Shown: piece by piece, positions 37,072 to 45,537 of the stretch | Position numbering within the stretch: position 1 is the stretch's first letter | Layout: the number at the start of each line of letters is the position of its first letter | Origin: Arthrobacter sp. B6 | Lineage (GTDB): Bacteria; Actinomycetota; Actinomycetes; Actinomycetales; Micrococcaceae | Length of the DNA stretch: 64,000 bases | Direction: 5' to 3' | Assembly (NCBI RefSeq): GCF_001663775.1 | Contig: NZ_KV467168.1 | Location: 635,065-699,064, forward strand | Made by a program: the position numbers and the translations under genes | The notes under the pieces: model-generated | Database searches by the model: none | What the model saw: the letters and a program-made list of their open reading frames with translations, nothing else | What the model was told of the DNA's origin: nothing

Positions 37072-37746
37072 GTGGCGCATTTCGTGATCATGGGATGTGG
37101 CCGGGTGGGTGCAACGCTGGCGCATACGCTCGAGGACGCGGGCCACTCAGTGGCCATTATCGACCAGGATGACCGCGCTTTCCGCCGGCTCCGCCAGGGC
37201 TTCACCGGCCGGAAGGTCACCGGGGTCGGGTTCGACCGGGACACGCTGAAGCAGGCCGGGGTTGCCGAGGCGTACGCGTTCGCAGCGGTATCCAGCGGCG
37301 ACAACTCCAACATCCTGGCCACCCGCGTTGCCCGTGAGACGTTCCACGTCCCGCACGTCGTGGCCAGGATCTATGACCCCGGCCGCGCGGAGATCTACCA
37401 AAGGCTTGGCATTCCCACTGTCGCCGCAGTGCGCTGGAGCGCAGACCAGGTCCTGCGGCGCATCCTTCCAGAACAGCACCTCGCCGGTGATTTCCGGGAA
37501 CCGTCGGGCCGCCTGGTCCTTGCGGAACTGGATCTCGACGCCGGCTGGATCGGTCACCGGATCAGTGAGATTGAGAAGGCTGCCAGCATCCGCGTCGCCT
37601 ACCTCACCCGGTTCGGCGAGGGCATCCTCCCGGAACCGGGCATGGCCTACCAGGACGGCGACACGGTCCACGCCATGCTGCTGGTGGACCGGAGCCCGCA
37701 GGTCGCCCACATTCTGGCTAAAGCACCCGCCAAGGAGTCGTCGTGA
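37072..37746 (+). CDS. TrkA-type potassium uptake regulatory protein (first)
   Basis: A 224-residue RCK protein. The N-terminal Rossmann domain starts HFVIMGCGRVGATLAHTLEDAG with ligand-binding Asp in SVAIIDQDD. A C-terminal TrkA_C domain (residues ~140-215) contains GRLVLAELDLDAGWIGHRIS. It binds nucleotides (NAD(H), ATP or similar) and gates K+ transport. GTG 37072 has GAGGAG 7 nt upstream. Its stop overlaps the start of the second TrkA gene. It corresponds by synteny to mycobacterial ceoB. Confidence 0.92.
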   Translation: MAHFVIMGCGRVGATLAHTLEDAGHSVAIIDQDDRAFRRLRQGFTGRKVTGVGFDRDTLKQAGVAEAYAFAAVSSGDNSNILATRVARETFHVPHVVARIYDPGRAEIYQRLGIPTVAAVRWSADQVLRRILPEQHLAGDFREPSGRLVLAELDLDAGWIGHRISEIEKAASIRVAYLTRFGEGILPEPGMAYQDGDTVHAMLLVDRSPQVAHILAKAPAKESS

Positions 37747-38489
37747 AAGTTGTCATCGTGGGCGCCGGCAGCGTCGGCTCGTCGATCGCCCGGGAGCTGC
37801 TGGCGCACAAGCATGAGATCCTGCTCATCGACCTCAAGCCTGAGGTCATCGGACGCAGCGGACTCCGCGGTGCGCACTGGCTGGTGGGCGACGCCTGTGA
37901 GCTCAGCACCCTGCAGGGCGCCAAAGTGGAAGACGCGGACGTCGTTGTCTCAGCCACCGGAGACGACAAGGTCAACCTGGTGGTATCCCTCCTCGCCAAG
38001 ACAGAATTTGGCGTCGGCCGCACCGTGGGCCGGGTCAACAATCCCAAGAACGACTGGATGTTCAACGACTCCTGGGGCGTTGATGTCGCCGTCAACACCC
38101 CCCAGCTGATGACCGCGCTGGTGGAGGAAGCGGTGGAGATCGGCGACCTCGTCCGGCTGCTGACGCTCCAGACCGGGGTGTCTTCGATCGTGGAGTTCAC
38201 TGTGCCGCACGATTCACACGCCATCGGCCTTACCGTGGGTGCAATCCAGTGGCCTGAAGACGCCACGCTCGTGGCCATCCTGCGGGACCATGCGCCCATC
38301 ACCCCCAGCCGGGATGACGTGATAGATGGCGGGGACGAACTGTTCTTTGTCACCACCATCGCGGCAGAAGACGAACTCCGCGCCCTGCTGTCCCCGGATT
38401 CAGCCGAGGCTTCCGACGACGGCGACCGCCCGGAGGGCGTCCAGCCGGTAGAGGCTCAGGTGCCCGAGGACGACGGTTTCGACGGCTGA
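37743..38489 (+). CDS. TrkA-type potassium uptake regulatory protein (second)
   Basis: A 248-residue RCK protein. The Rossmann motif KVVIVGAGSVGSSIARELLAHKHEILLIDL is at the N-terminus, and a TrkA_C domain lies at residues ~140-215 (VRLLTLQTGVSSIVEFTVP). The C-terminus is an acidic tail (DGDRPEGVQPVEAQVPEDDG). It overlaps the first TrkA gene (GTGA), matching the ceoB-ceoC arrangement of mycobacteria. Its last 34 bp overlap the convergent DUF3159 gene. Together with the KimA-like permease it forms a K+ uptake module. Confidence 0.92.
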   Translation: MKVVIVGAGSVGSSIARELLAHKHEILLIDLKPEVIGRSGLRGAHWLVGDACELSTLQGAKVEDADVVVSATGDDKVNLVVSLLAKTEFGVGRTVGRVNNPKNDWMFNDSWGVDVAVNTPQLMTALVEEAVEIGDLVRLLTLQTGVSSIVEFTVPHDSHAIGLTVGAIQWPEDATLVAILRDHAPITPSRDDVIDGGDELFFVTTIAAEDELRALLSPDSAEASDDGDRPEGVQPVEAQVPEDDGFDG

Positions 38490-39202
38490 ATTGCGTCGCC
38501 GGCCTGAACCGGACGCGTGAGCAGCCAGGCAATCCAGATGCCCAGGATGTACAGTGGCGCACCCATGATGAGCCGTGTCGTTGCCAGCGCTGTGAGGCCT
38601 TCGCCGCCCATGAGGTACAGGGGAACCTGCACTACAAGCCGCAGTGCAAGGACGGCGACAATGATCCAGGTCCCCAGCCGGTACGCCTTCAGGCGGGCAG
38701 GGTCCTTGCGCCAGTCCAAGCCCTCGTTCCGGATCAGGCCGAACAGCAGGCCGGCAATGGGCCACTTTGCGAAGATCGAAACGACCATTGCCAGGATGTA
38801 CGCCGCATTGGTGAAGAATCCGGGAAGGTAAAAGTCTTCGGCCTTACCCGTCGTGTTGGCGAGCCATGCGGAGATTCCCACACCCACCACACCGGCAAGG
38901 GCCTGGGTCAACGGCCGACGCTGCACCAGCCGCACCACAGTGAAAACCGCTGCGGACGCCAGGGCTGCCACCAGTGAAAGAGTCAGCTCGCGGGTGACGG
39001 TGAAGGCAATGAGGAAGACCAGCCCCGGGGCGATGCTCTCAGCGATGCCCTGGACGCCGCCGGCACTGCGCAGGACGTCGACCCGGCCGTCATGGGTGCG
39101 GTGCAGGCCGGCTTTTGCGGCGTATCCCCCGGCGAGCGATGCCATCGTCGGCGGCTCCTGGGCCGGTTCAGAAGGCTTCTCGGGCTGCTGGGGCGCGGTC
39201 AT
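38456..39202 (-). CDS. DUF3159 family membrane protein
   Basis: A 248-residue protein with about 5-6 membrane segments and a soluble N-terminal tail. It shows the DUF3159 hallmarks: LRSAGGVQGIAESIAPGLVFLIAF, FFTNAAYILAMVVSIFAKWPIAGLLFGL and LRLVVQVPLYL. The function is unknown. It is the last gene of the dut-DUF3710-OB-fold operon; its start overlaps the OB-fold stop (ATGA). The 3' end overlaps the convergent trkA by 34 bp. Confidence 0.88.
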   Translation of the reverse strand: MTAPQQPEKPSEPAQEPPTMASLAGGYAAKAGLHRTHDGRVDVLRSAGGVQGIAESIAPGLVFLIAFTVTRELTLSLVAALASAAVFTVVRLVQRRPLTQALAGVVGVGISAWLANTTGKAEDFYLPGFFTNAAYILAMVVSIFAKWPIAGLLFGLIRNEGLDWRKDPARLKAYRLGTWIIVAVLALRLVVQVPLYLMGGEGLTALATTRLIMGAPLYILGIWIAWLLTRPVQAGDAIQPSKPSSSGT

Positions 39203-39552
39203 TCGTTCTCCTGGCGGGACAGTATTTCGTAGCGTGGGTTGAACATCGTGGGCAGCCCCTGGCTGTGCGTCAGCATGCCTTCAAGCCTGACTTCGGTCCC
39301 GGCGTCGATGCCCGGAACACGTCGCCGGCCAAGCCAGATGACGCGCAGGCGGCCTTTGGCCGGCCGGGAGCCTGCACGCGGACCTTCCGAATCGGTGACA
39401 ATGGCCGTAAACGCGGCTGTCTGGTCGGCCGGAACGTAGGTGACCGATTCGATGTACCCGTGGCAAACCACCCGGCCCTTGTCCGGTAGCTCGCTGACGG
39501 ACAGTCCGGCTCCCCCGTGCGGGAACGGGGCACCCTGGGGGGAGTCAGCCAA
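39199..39552 (-). CDS. OB-fold nucleic-acid-binding domain protein
   Basis: A 117-residue small protein. The C-terminal two thirds form an OB-fold-like beta barrel: KGRVVCHGYIESVTYVP, FTAIVTDSEG, GRLRVIWLGRRRVPGI, GTEVRLEGMLTHSQGLPTMFNPRYEI. It is related to mycobacterial Rv2694c. The role is unknown; nucleic-acid binding is inferred from the fold. It overlaps DUF3710 by 8 bp and DUF3159 by 4 bp, so all three are tightly coupled. Confidence 0.85.
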   Translation of the reverse strand: MADSPQGAPFPHGGAGLSVSELPDKGRVVCHGYIESVTYVPADQTAAFTAIVTDSEGPRAGSRPAKGRLRVIWLGRRRVPGIDAGTEVRLEGMLTHSQGLPTMFNPRYEILSRQENE

Positions 39553-40258
39553 TCTGTGTGATCTCCGGCCCGCGTTCGGGTTCCTGCAGCGCAGGGGCGC
39601 CGGGCGGCGGCGTCGCAGTGGCGTCCTTGGGGAGGCGGAGCTGGAGGAGGTCGCGGGGCGGCATGGGGCTGTCGCCGCGGATCACCACAACCTTGCGGAA
39701 CAGTGCTTCCAAGGGGACTGCCGCGTCACGGTCGGTGGCCGCGGCTCCGCCGAGGACTCCGCGCAGGAACCAGCGCGGTCCATCAATGCCGACGAAGCGG
39801 GCCACCCGGTAGCCTTGGCTGCCGTCCGGGGCGCCTGCGGGAAGCTTGGCCACCAGCTCGGTACCGAACTGGCCCTGGACCTCCTCGACCTGCCCGCCCT
39901 GGCTGCCCACGGACTGGCCGATCTGTTCCCGGATTTCGTCCCAGAGACCTTCGGACTTGGGGGCAGCGAAGGCCTGGAGCTGCAGGCTGGAGCCGTTCAG
40001 GTCCATGGTCACGGCCACCACCCGCTGGGTTGCTTCTTCCACCTCAAGCCGCAGCTGGAGTCCCTCGCTGGGGGCGATGAGGAGTGCACCAAGGTCCACG
40101 TAGCCGTCACGGCTGGTGATTTCGGAAACGTCAAAAGGCCCGGTTGCGCTGCGGCCGGTTGTGTCCGTTGACTCTTCCGCGGCTTCCTCTGCCGGCACCG
40201 GGGCGTCCGGTTCGGCTGCTTGTTCCTTCTTGGCTTTCCTGCCGAGCCCAAAAACCAT
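39545..40258 (-). CDS. DUF3710 domain-containing protein
   Basis: A 237-residue soluble protein of the DUF3710 family. It has a Lys/Ala/Glu-rich N-terminal region (GRKAKKEQAAEPDAPVPAEE), then GPFDVSEITSRDGYVDLGALLIAPSEGLQLRLEV, and YRVARFVGIDGPRWFLRGVLGG near residue 160. The function is unknown. It lies 152 bp downstream of dut with its own GGAG-like site and heads the overlapping DUF3710-OB-DUF3159 cluster, matching Rv2696c-Rv2693c order. Confidence 0.88.
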   Translation of the reverse strand: MVFGLGRKAKKEQAAEPDAPVPAEEAAEESTDTTGRSATGPFDVSEITSRDGYVDLGALLIAPSEGLQLRLEVEEATQRVVAVTMDLNGSSLQLQAFAAPKSEGLWDEIREQIGQSVGSQGGQVEEVQGQFGTELVAKLPAGAPDGSQGYRVARFVGIDGPRWFLRGVLGGAAATDRDAAVPLEALFRKVVVIRGDSPMPPRDLLQLRLPKDATATPPPGAPALQEPERGPEITQIG

Positions 40259-40410
40259 GGGTCGTCTCCTTAGTTGTGAATATGCCTGGCCGGCGGTCCC
40301 GCCGTAAACCTTGCGTCCTGCCGTAAATCATCAGTGCCGGCCGGCGGCCGCGCGCACCGGCCGTGCTGTGCACCGGTCCTGCTGAGCCACGGCACTGCTG
40401 CGGCAGGGCG

Positions 40411-40938
40411 TCAGGCTGTGGGAGGGGTGAATCCGCCGGTAGAACCGAATCCGCCGGCACCCCGCACTGACGCGTCCAGTTCATCGACGCGGACGAACTG
40501 TGCATACTCCACCCGCTGGATGACCATTTGTGCAATTCTATCGCCGCGCCGCAGTTCGATGTCCTGCGAGCTGTCCGTATTCAGCAGCGTCACGGAGATT
40601 TCACCGCGGTAGCCGGCGTCCACGGTGCCGGGCGCGTTGACGATCGTGAGCCCGTGCTTGGTGGCGAGGCCGGACCGCGGATGGATGAGCGCCACAAAGC
40701 CGTCAGGCAAGGAAATGGAAACCCCGGTGGGGACCAGTTTCCGCTCCCCCGGCCGCAGGACTACGTCAACGCGCGCGCGCAGGTCTGCACCGGCGTCGCC
40801 CGGGTGGGCGTAGGACGGGGCCTCCAGGCCGGCGTCGAGCATTTTCAGCTGTACCTGCAGGGTGGGGGCGCCGAGCAGTGCGGGGGCCTGGGGTTCGGAA
40901 GCGGTTTCTATTGTGGCAAGTTCGTCAGTCACAGTCAC
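40411..40938 (-). CDS. dut: dUTP diphosphatase
   Basis: A 175-residue trimeric-type dUTPase with all five motifs: I HPGDAGADL, II HPRSGLATKHG, III GTVDAGYRGEI, IV RGDRIAQMVIQ and V RGAGGFGSTG. It hydrolyses dUTP to dUMP and PPi, preventing uracil incorporation and feeding dTMP synthesis. Residues 1-25 are an Ala/Pro-rich N-terminal extension. It is divergent from the DUF3093 gene, as in mycobacteria. Confidence 0.96.
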   Translation of the reverse strand: MTVTDELATIETASEPQAPALLGAPTLQVQLKMLDAGLEAPSYAHPGDAGADLRARVDVVLRPGERKLVPTGVSISLPDGFVALIHPRSGLATKHGLTIVNAPGTVDAGYRGEISVTLLNTDSSQDIELRRGDRIAQMVIQRVEYAQFVRVDELDASVRGAGGFGSTGGFTPPTA

Positions 40939-41027
40939 TCACTCTAACGCCCGCCTGCGTATTCGGCCTAGCTTGGGCGGCTCCGGACCGAGATGAAATA
41001 GCCACCCAAAGATGGAAAGCTGGGTGC

Positions 41028-41516
41028 ATGCCCGAATCAAGCTCCGCCGTGCCGGTTCCCAACAGCCCTTCCGCCAGCCCCTCGGTTGTTTTCCGGGAGA
41101 AACTCTGGCCAACGCCGTGGGTGTGGATCATCGCCGCCGGGCTGGCGGGGGCCGGCATTTTGGTGTTTGCGCCGATCAGCGCTGCCGCCGGCTACACGGC
41201 TGCAGCGGTTCTTTTCGCCATCATGGCGGTCCTGCTGGTGCTCTCCACCCCCACTATCACGGTCACCCAGGACTCCCTCACTGTCGGACGGGCCACCATC
41301 GAGCGCCGGTTCGTCGGCGGGGTGCAGGCGTTCCGCGCCAAGGAAGCGACGGCCGAGCGGGGCACCAGGCTCAACGGGCTGGCCTACCTGTGCATCCGTG
41401 GTTGGATCGACCCCGTAGTCAGGATCGAAATCACCGACCCCTCGGACCGGACGCCATACTGGCTCACCTCCACGCGGCGTCCCGAAGAACTCACGGCCGC
41501 CCTGTCTGCCAAATAG
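41028..41516 (+). CDS. DUF3093 family membrane protein
   Basis: A 162-residue protein with two adjacent membrane helices (residues ~28-75: WVWIIAAGLAGAGILVFAP and AAVLFAIMAVLLVLS). A cytoplasmic beta-rich domain follows (ITVTQDSLTVGRATIERRFVGGVQAF, then IRGWIDPVVRIEITDPSDRTPYWLTSTRRPEEL). This is the DUF3093 pattern. The function is unknown. It is divergent from dut. ATG 41028 is preceded by GGAAAG; the longer open frame is excluded because it overlaps the dut promoter. Confidence 0.87.
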   Translation: MPESSSAVPVPNSPSASPSVVFREKLWPTPWVWIIAAGLAGAGILVFAPISAAAGYTAAAVLFAIMAVLLVLSTPTITVTQDSLTVGRATIERRFVGGVQAFRAKEATAERGTRLNGLAYLCIRGWIDPVVRIEITDPSDRTPYWLTSTRRPEELTAALSAK

Positions 41517-41537
41517 CAGCTGTCCGCCACACATCCG

Positions 41538-41593
41538 GCGCGAACGCACACTTGTGGCCCTGCTGCGGCGGGGCCACAAGTGTACGTTCGCGC
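41538..41593. terminator. Long inverted repeat between convergent genes (23-bp arms)
   Basis: Arms 41538-41560 and 41571-41593 are complementary at 22 of 23 positions, with a 10-nt loop (TGCTGCGGCG). It lies between the stops of DUF3093 (41516) and DUF4193 (41626). The geometry equals that of the hairpin at 5401-5466 (10-nt loop, no T-run), but the sequence is unrelated. Confidence 0.8.
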
Positions 41594-41625
41594 TTCATCT
41601 ACCGGCCTCGCAGCTGCCTCCCGGT

Positions 41626-41925
41626 TCAGCCTTCGCACTCCACGCAGTAGAACCGGCCGTCCTTTTCCCTGGCGATCTGTGACCGGTGCCGTACCAGGAA
41701 GCACGACGAACACGTAAACTCATCGGCCTGGGCGGGGACCACCTGGACCAGGAGCTCTTCGCCCGAAAGGTCCGCCCCGGGAAGTTCGTAGCCCGCTGCG
41801 AGATCGCTCTCGTCCTCCTCAACCACCGCCGTGGGCTTCTCCGCACGCCGGGTCTTCAGTTCCTCTATGGAATCCTCGTTGAGGTCTTCTTCGGACTTGC
41901 GCGGCGCATCGTAGTCGGTGGCCAT
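41626..41925 (-). CDS. DUF4193 family zinc-ribbon-like protein
   Basis: A 99-residue acidic protein starting ATDYDAPRKSEEDLNEDSIEELK, typical of DUF4193. The C-terminus has two Cys pairs (FTCSSCFLVRHRSQ and FYCVECEG) that probably bind zinc. The family is abundant in actinobacteria and its role is unknown; a transcription-associated function has been suggested by its size and Zn ribbon, but that is inference. ATG 41925 has AGAGGA directly upstream. It is divergent from sepH. Confidence 0.9.
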   Translation of the reverse strand: MATDYDAPRKSEEDLNEDSIEELKTRRAEKPTAVVEEDESDLAAGYELPGADLSGEELLVQVVPAQADEFTCSSCFLVRHRSQIAREKDGRFYCVECEG

Positions 41926-42216
41926 TTCCTCTAACCTCGCTCCATTTCCGGTGGCCGGTTTACCACCTGCATAACGCCGGACCCTTTGCGTTTGTGCCCT
42001 GCGTGGGGCACATCTTTCCGCAAGCCGGAGGTAAAAGCCAGAGCGTGTTCCGGGCCGCACTGGGCTGGCCCCTTGGACGGCGACGTCCCGCGTTGCCCTG
42101 CCGCGCAAAGACCCGGAAACCCCGGAATATCGCGGCGCGCCCTATCTCCTAACCCAAAAAGGGACTGCCGGGTGGCAGAGTTTCGATTGATAGTAATGCC
42201 AGGGTGGAGGATTTGT

Positions 42217-43596
42217 ATGCAGGATCTACGGCTTGTAGGCGTACACGACGACGGAGAGCATCTCCTGTTGAGCGGTGCCGGCGGCGAGATGTTCCAGCTG
42301 CCGATCGATGAAGCACTGCGGGCGGCCAGCCGGCCTTCGGCCAAGGCATCGTCCGCCGCGCCGCCCGTTGCCATGTCCCCGCGGGATATCCAGGCGAGGA
42401 TCCGCAGCGGTGCCACCGCCGCGGAGGTGGCGGAGCTTTCAGGGCTGCCCCTGGCAAAGGTCGAGCGGTATGAGGGTCCTGTCCTCGCCGAACGTGAGTA
42501 CGTTGCCCAGCAGGCACGGAAGATTGAGGTGGCTTCCCCTTCACCCGGCCACGACGCGTACCGTTCCGCTTTTGGCGACAACGCGGCCTCCCTGGACGAC
42601 ATGGTGGCGCACCGGCTCAGGGCGCACGGCATTGAACCGTCGTCCGTTGAATGGGACTCGTGGCGCCGGCCGGACGGCAGCTGGACTGTTGCTGCCCGTT
42701 TCGAGGCAAAAAAGGACGGCACAGCCGGCATCGGTGAGGAACCACCGGCCCTGTGGACGTTCAGCCCGGCCCGCAAGGCCTTGCAGAATGCCAACCGCTG
42801 GGCGCAGCAGCTCAGCGAGCTGGAACCCCTCGACGGCGTTGTTCCGGCCCGGCGGCTGACGGCCGTCTCGGACCGGCCCTTTGACTTTGAGACGGACGCT
42901 GAGGCGGCCGCGCGCCATTCCGGCGGCCCGCACACCGGCCCGCACACCGGCCCGCACACCGGCCCCCAGGCTGTGCCGCAGGCCGGCAAGGATGGCGACG
43001 GCCTGCTGGACATGCTGCGTTCACGCCGCGGCCAGCGGCTCGGTGTGGATGAAGACGCCGACGACGCCTTGGCGTTGCTCCTCACGCACGGCGTACCTGC
43101 GGCCCATCCGAGGCCGTCCGAGGTGCAGCCTGAACCGCAGCAGCAGGAGCCGGCCCTCCCCGGTCCGGGCTCCGAGCCGGACGCTCCGGCGGCGCAGGCC
43201 GATCCCCTGACCCGGAGGCGTGACGCCAGGCCGTCCATGATGTCCCGGCTGAGCCTGATTCCTTTGCACAAGGAGGAGGACGACGACGATGACGTGCTGA
43301 AACTGCACGACGGCGTCAGTACCGAAACGCGTGAAATCACCATCGTGGCGTCCCCGGCCCGGCCGGCCGGCCAGGGCACTCCTCCTCCCCCGCCGTCGCA
43401 GGATTCCGGCCACCCAGGTGCCGGCGTCGGCCTCGAGGAACTGTTGGGGGGCCGCAGCAACCGCCGTGCGCAGGACGATACTGCTCCGTCCCGTGCTGAC
43501 CGGGATGCTGAGGTGCCGGAGAGGCAGCCCTCCAAGCCGAAGCGTTCCAGCATTCCGAGCTGGGACGAGATCGTGTTCGGGACCAGGGGCGACTAG
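42217..43596 (+). CDS. sepH: Septation protein SepH
   Basis: A 459-residue actinobacterial SepH. The N-terminal domain (QDLRLVGVHDDGEHLLLSGAGGEMFQLPIDEALR) and the following HTH-like RDIQARIRSGATAAEVAELSGLPLAKVERYEGP are characteristic. The rest is low-complexity, acidic and Pro-rich. SepH stimulates FtsZ assembly in Streptomyces and mycobacteria. ATG 42217 has GGAGG 6 nt upstream. A 12-bp tandem repeat makes a (GPHT)3 run around residues 237-248. The stop codon shares CTAG with the convergent tdk stop. Confidence 0.94.
   Translation: MQDLRLVGVHDDGEHLLLSGAGGEMFQLPIDEALRAASRPSAKASSAAPPVAMSPRDIQARIRSGATAAEVAELSGLPLAKVERYEGPVLAEREYVAQQARKIEVASPSPGHDAYRSAFGDNAASLDDMVAHRLRAHGIEPSSVEWDSWRRPDGSWTVAARFEAKKDGTAGIGEEPPALWTFSPARKALQNANRWAQQLSELEPLDGVVPARRLTAVSDRPFDFETDAEAAARHSGGPHTGPHTGPHTGPQAVPQAGKDGDGLLDMLRSRRGQRLGVDEDADDALALLLTHGVPAAHPRPSEVQPEPQQQEPALPGPGSEPDAPAAQADPLTRRRDARPSMMSRLSLIPLHKEEDDDDDVLKLHDGVSTETREITIVASPARPAGQGTPPPPPSQDSGHPGAGVGLEELLGGRSNRRAQDDTAPSRADRDAEVPERQPSKPKRSSIPSWDEIVFGTRGD
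42925..42960 (+). repeat. 12-bp tandem repeat (x3) inside sepH
   Basis: Three perfect copies of GGCCCGCACACC encode the GPHT repeat in the disordered linker of SepH. Twelve bp preserves the frame, so copy number can vary without disrupting the protein. Confidence 0.9.
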
Positions 43597-44312
43597 CGCG
43601 CCGTTCCGCCTGAACCGCGCCACAGGCAGGCGTCCGTCTCGAACGGGAGCAGCTGGTCCTGCTCTGCCATCAGGTTGGCTCCGTGCGCTGTCACGCGCCG
43701 CATGTAGTGCCGGCGGCACAACGTTTCGTAGCCCACCACCGGAAGCCGACCCTCGGTCCCGGCTGCCGCGGGGTCCAGGGCCATATCCACATCGCCCACC
43801 ACCACCTGTGCACCTTCCATCACCATCACGCCGTCCACCGTGCGGGCATTGTGGGTTGCCCGCCGGCCGCACCAGCACAGCGCCTCGACCTGCAACACCT
43901 GGACCCGGTCCGCGAGTTCGATGAGCCGCTGGGATCCGGGAAACAGCCTGGTGCGGAAGTCCGCGCTGATCCCAAAGGCGAAAACGTCGACGTCGATCTC
44001 GTCCACGAGCCGCGCCAGTTGCTCCACCTGGCCGGGTGAATAGAACTGGGCTTCATCACAGATCAGGTAGTCCACCCGCTGTCCGCGCGTGCGCCGCGTG
44101 ACCACCTCGTCCCAGAAGTCGGTACTGTCCGTGACCTCGACGGCGTCGGTTTCCAGCCCGAGCCTGCTGGAGATCCGGGAGCCGCCGGCGCGGTCGTTCC
44201 TGCTGAACCTGACCCCGCCGCGTCCGCGGGCCCGGTGGTTGTAATCCATCTGCAGGGCCAGCGTCGACTTCCCGCAGTCCATGGTCCCGGAGAAGAACAC
44301 CAGTTCAGCCAC
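43593..44312 (-). CDS. tdk: Thymidine kinase
   Basis: A 239-residue type II thymidine kinase. The P-loop is FFSGTMDCGKSTLALQ, the lasso/Walker B region is YLICDEAQFYSPGQVEQL, and zinc-site cysteines lie in CWCGRRATHNAR and CRRHYMR. It phosphorylates thymidine in pyrimidine salvage. About 20 residues follow the zinc site (ANLMAEQDQLLPFETDACLWRG). The gene overlaps the upstream phosphodiesterase gene by 8 bp, suggesting co-translation. Confidence 0.95.
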   Translation of the reverse strand: MAELVFFSGTMDCGKSTLALQMDYNHRARGRGGVRFSRNDRAGGSRISSRLGLETDAVEVTDSTDFWDEVVTRRTRGQRVDYLICDEAQFYSPGQVEQLARLVDEIDVDVFAFGISADFRTRLFPGSQRLIELADRVQVLQVEALCWCGRRATHNARTVDGVMVMEGAQVVVGDVDMALDPAAAGTEGRLPVVGYETLCRRHYMRRVTAHGANLMAEQDQLLPFETDACLWRGSGGTAR

Positions 44313-45537
44313 GCCCGGCCTTCCTGCCTTCCGCGGTGAAGCACAGCAGCGGGACTTCGCGTTCGGCTTTGGTCAGCGAGCCGTGCTGGCCTACCACGTC
44401 CATGGCCGCCGGCCGGACCCGCCGTTTGTCGTAAAGCGCCAAGGCGTCGCGGGCCGCGATCATCACGTCGCCGATCCTGGATTCCACGGCGGGACGCAAC
44501 GCCCCGAACAGGCCGCCGGCCACCGCCTCTTCCCGGGTGAACGCCCAGATCCTGTCGCCGAAACGGTTCCGCCAGGCATCCGCCAGGCGCTCTCGGCCGC
44601 CGGCATCCACGCCTTCCTCAAGGTAGAGGTGCACCATCCTGGGCTCCCCCGCGGTGTGCCGCACACCGGCGATAAGGGCGGGATCCGCCGCATAGTCGAT
44701 CCTCTGCTGCGGCGGGACGTCAAGCATTCCGTGGTCGGCCGTGAGCAGCACCGTGGTGCCGGCCGGGAGTACGGCGTTAAGTCGCTTGACGGTGGCGTCC
44801 AGCTCCTCAAGCTGGTGCTCCCATTGCTCCGACTGGCAGCCGTACCGGTGGCCGGCCTTGTCCAGCTCGTTGACGTAGAAGTACATCAGTGCCGGCCCGG
44901 CGGCAGCCATGGCGTCGGCAGCAGCACCAGTGCGGGCGTGGGAGGTGGTGCCGGAGATGAAGCGGCCGCCGCGCAGGGCTGCCTGGGTCATGGGTGAGTT
45001 GCCGAACTGCGGCAGGCTGACGGTGCTGACGTCCACCGACGCAGCGGCCCGTTCGAAAACCGTGGGGAACGGCTGCCAGGCGAGCGGGTCGACGCCGGCG
45101 TCCCAGTTGCCGAGCATGTTCACAACTTTGTCCTGGTCAGGGTCCAGGACGTCGTAGCCCACCAGGCCGTGCTGGCCAGGAGCCAGGCCCGTCCCGAAAC
45201 TGGCCAGCGCCGCAGCGGTGGTGGACGGGAACGTCGAATCCAGCCAGACGGGGACGGAACCCTGCCCGTTGTGCATCACGGACCGCAGGAACGGCGTGTG
45301 CGCGGATTTCTGCTTCAACAGGTTCCGGCCGAGTCCGTCAGCCAGGACCACGCAAATACGTGACGACGGCGGCAGGTCCAGGGTGTTGCTGAACCCGTCC
45401 ACGCCAAGGCTTGCGGCGGCGCTGGTGAGCACGTCCGCGATGGAGCGCTGGCCGAAGGCCGGAGCGTGCGGCAACGCGGCCGTGGCGGCCCTTTCGGACG
45501 CAGAAGGTGGGACTGCCGTTTTTCCGTGGTCCGGCAT
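44305..45537 (-). CDS. Alkaline phosphatase-superfamily nucleotide pyrophosphatase/phosphodiesterase
   Basis: A 410-residue protein of the type I phosphodiesterase/nucleotide pyrophosphatase family. Metal-site motifs are VVLADGLGRNLL (Asp), STFPSTTAAALASFGTGLAPGQHGLVGYDV (catalytic Thr/Ser region), VLLTADHGMLDVP (Asp-His) and VRHTAGEPRMVHLYL (His). There is no obvious signal peptide, so it may be cytoplasmic. ATG 45537 overlaps the stop of the DUF5998 gene (ATGA), and its end overlaps tdk. A nucleotide-recycling role alongside thymidine kinase is plausible. Confidence 0.88.
   Translation of the reverse strand: MPDHGKTAVPPSASERAATAALPHAPAFGQRSIADVLTSAAASLGVDGFSNTLDLPPSSRICVVLADGLGRNLLKQKSAHTPFLRSVMHNGQGSVPVWLDSTFPSTTAAALASFGTGLAPGQHGLVGYDVLDPDQDKVVNMLGNWDAGVDPLAWQPFPTVFERAAASVDVSTVSLPQFGNSPMTQAALRGGRFISGTTSHARTGAAADAMAAAGPALMYFYVNELDKAGHRYGCQSEQWEHQLEELDATVKRLNAVLPAGTTVLLTADHGMLDVPPQQRIDYAADPALIAGVRHTAGEPRMVHLYLEEGVDAGGRERLADAWRNRFGDRIWAFTREEAVAGGLFGALRPAVESRIGDVMIAARDALALYDKRRVRPAAMDVVGQHGSLTKAEREVPLLCFTAEGRKAGRG

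Noticed and set aside
40259..40410. Small gene or terminator between dut and DUF3710
   Set aside because: GC-rich, with overlapping short GGCCGG repeats but no single stable hairpin with a clear loop and no coding potential.
42925..42960. CRISPR-like short repeat array
   Set aside because: The 12-bp repeats are contiguous without spacers and lie in frame within sepH.
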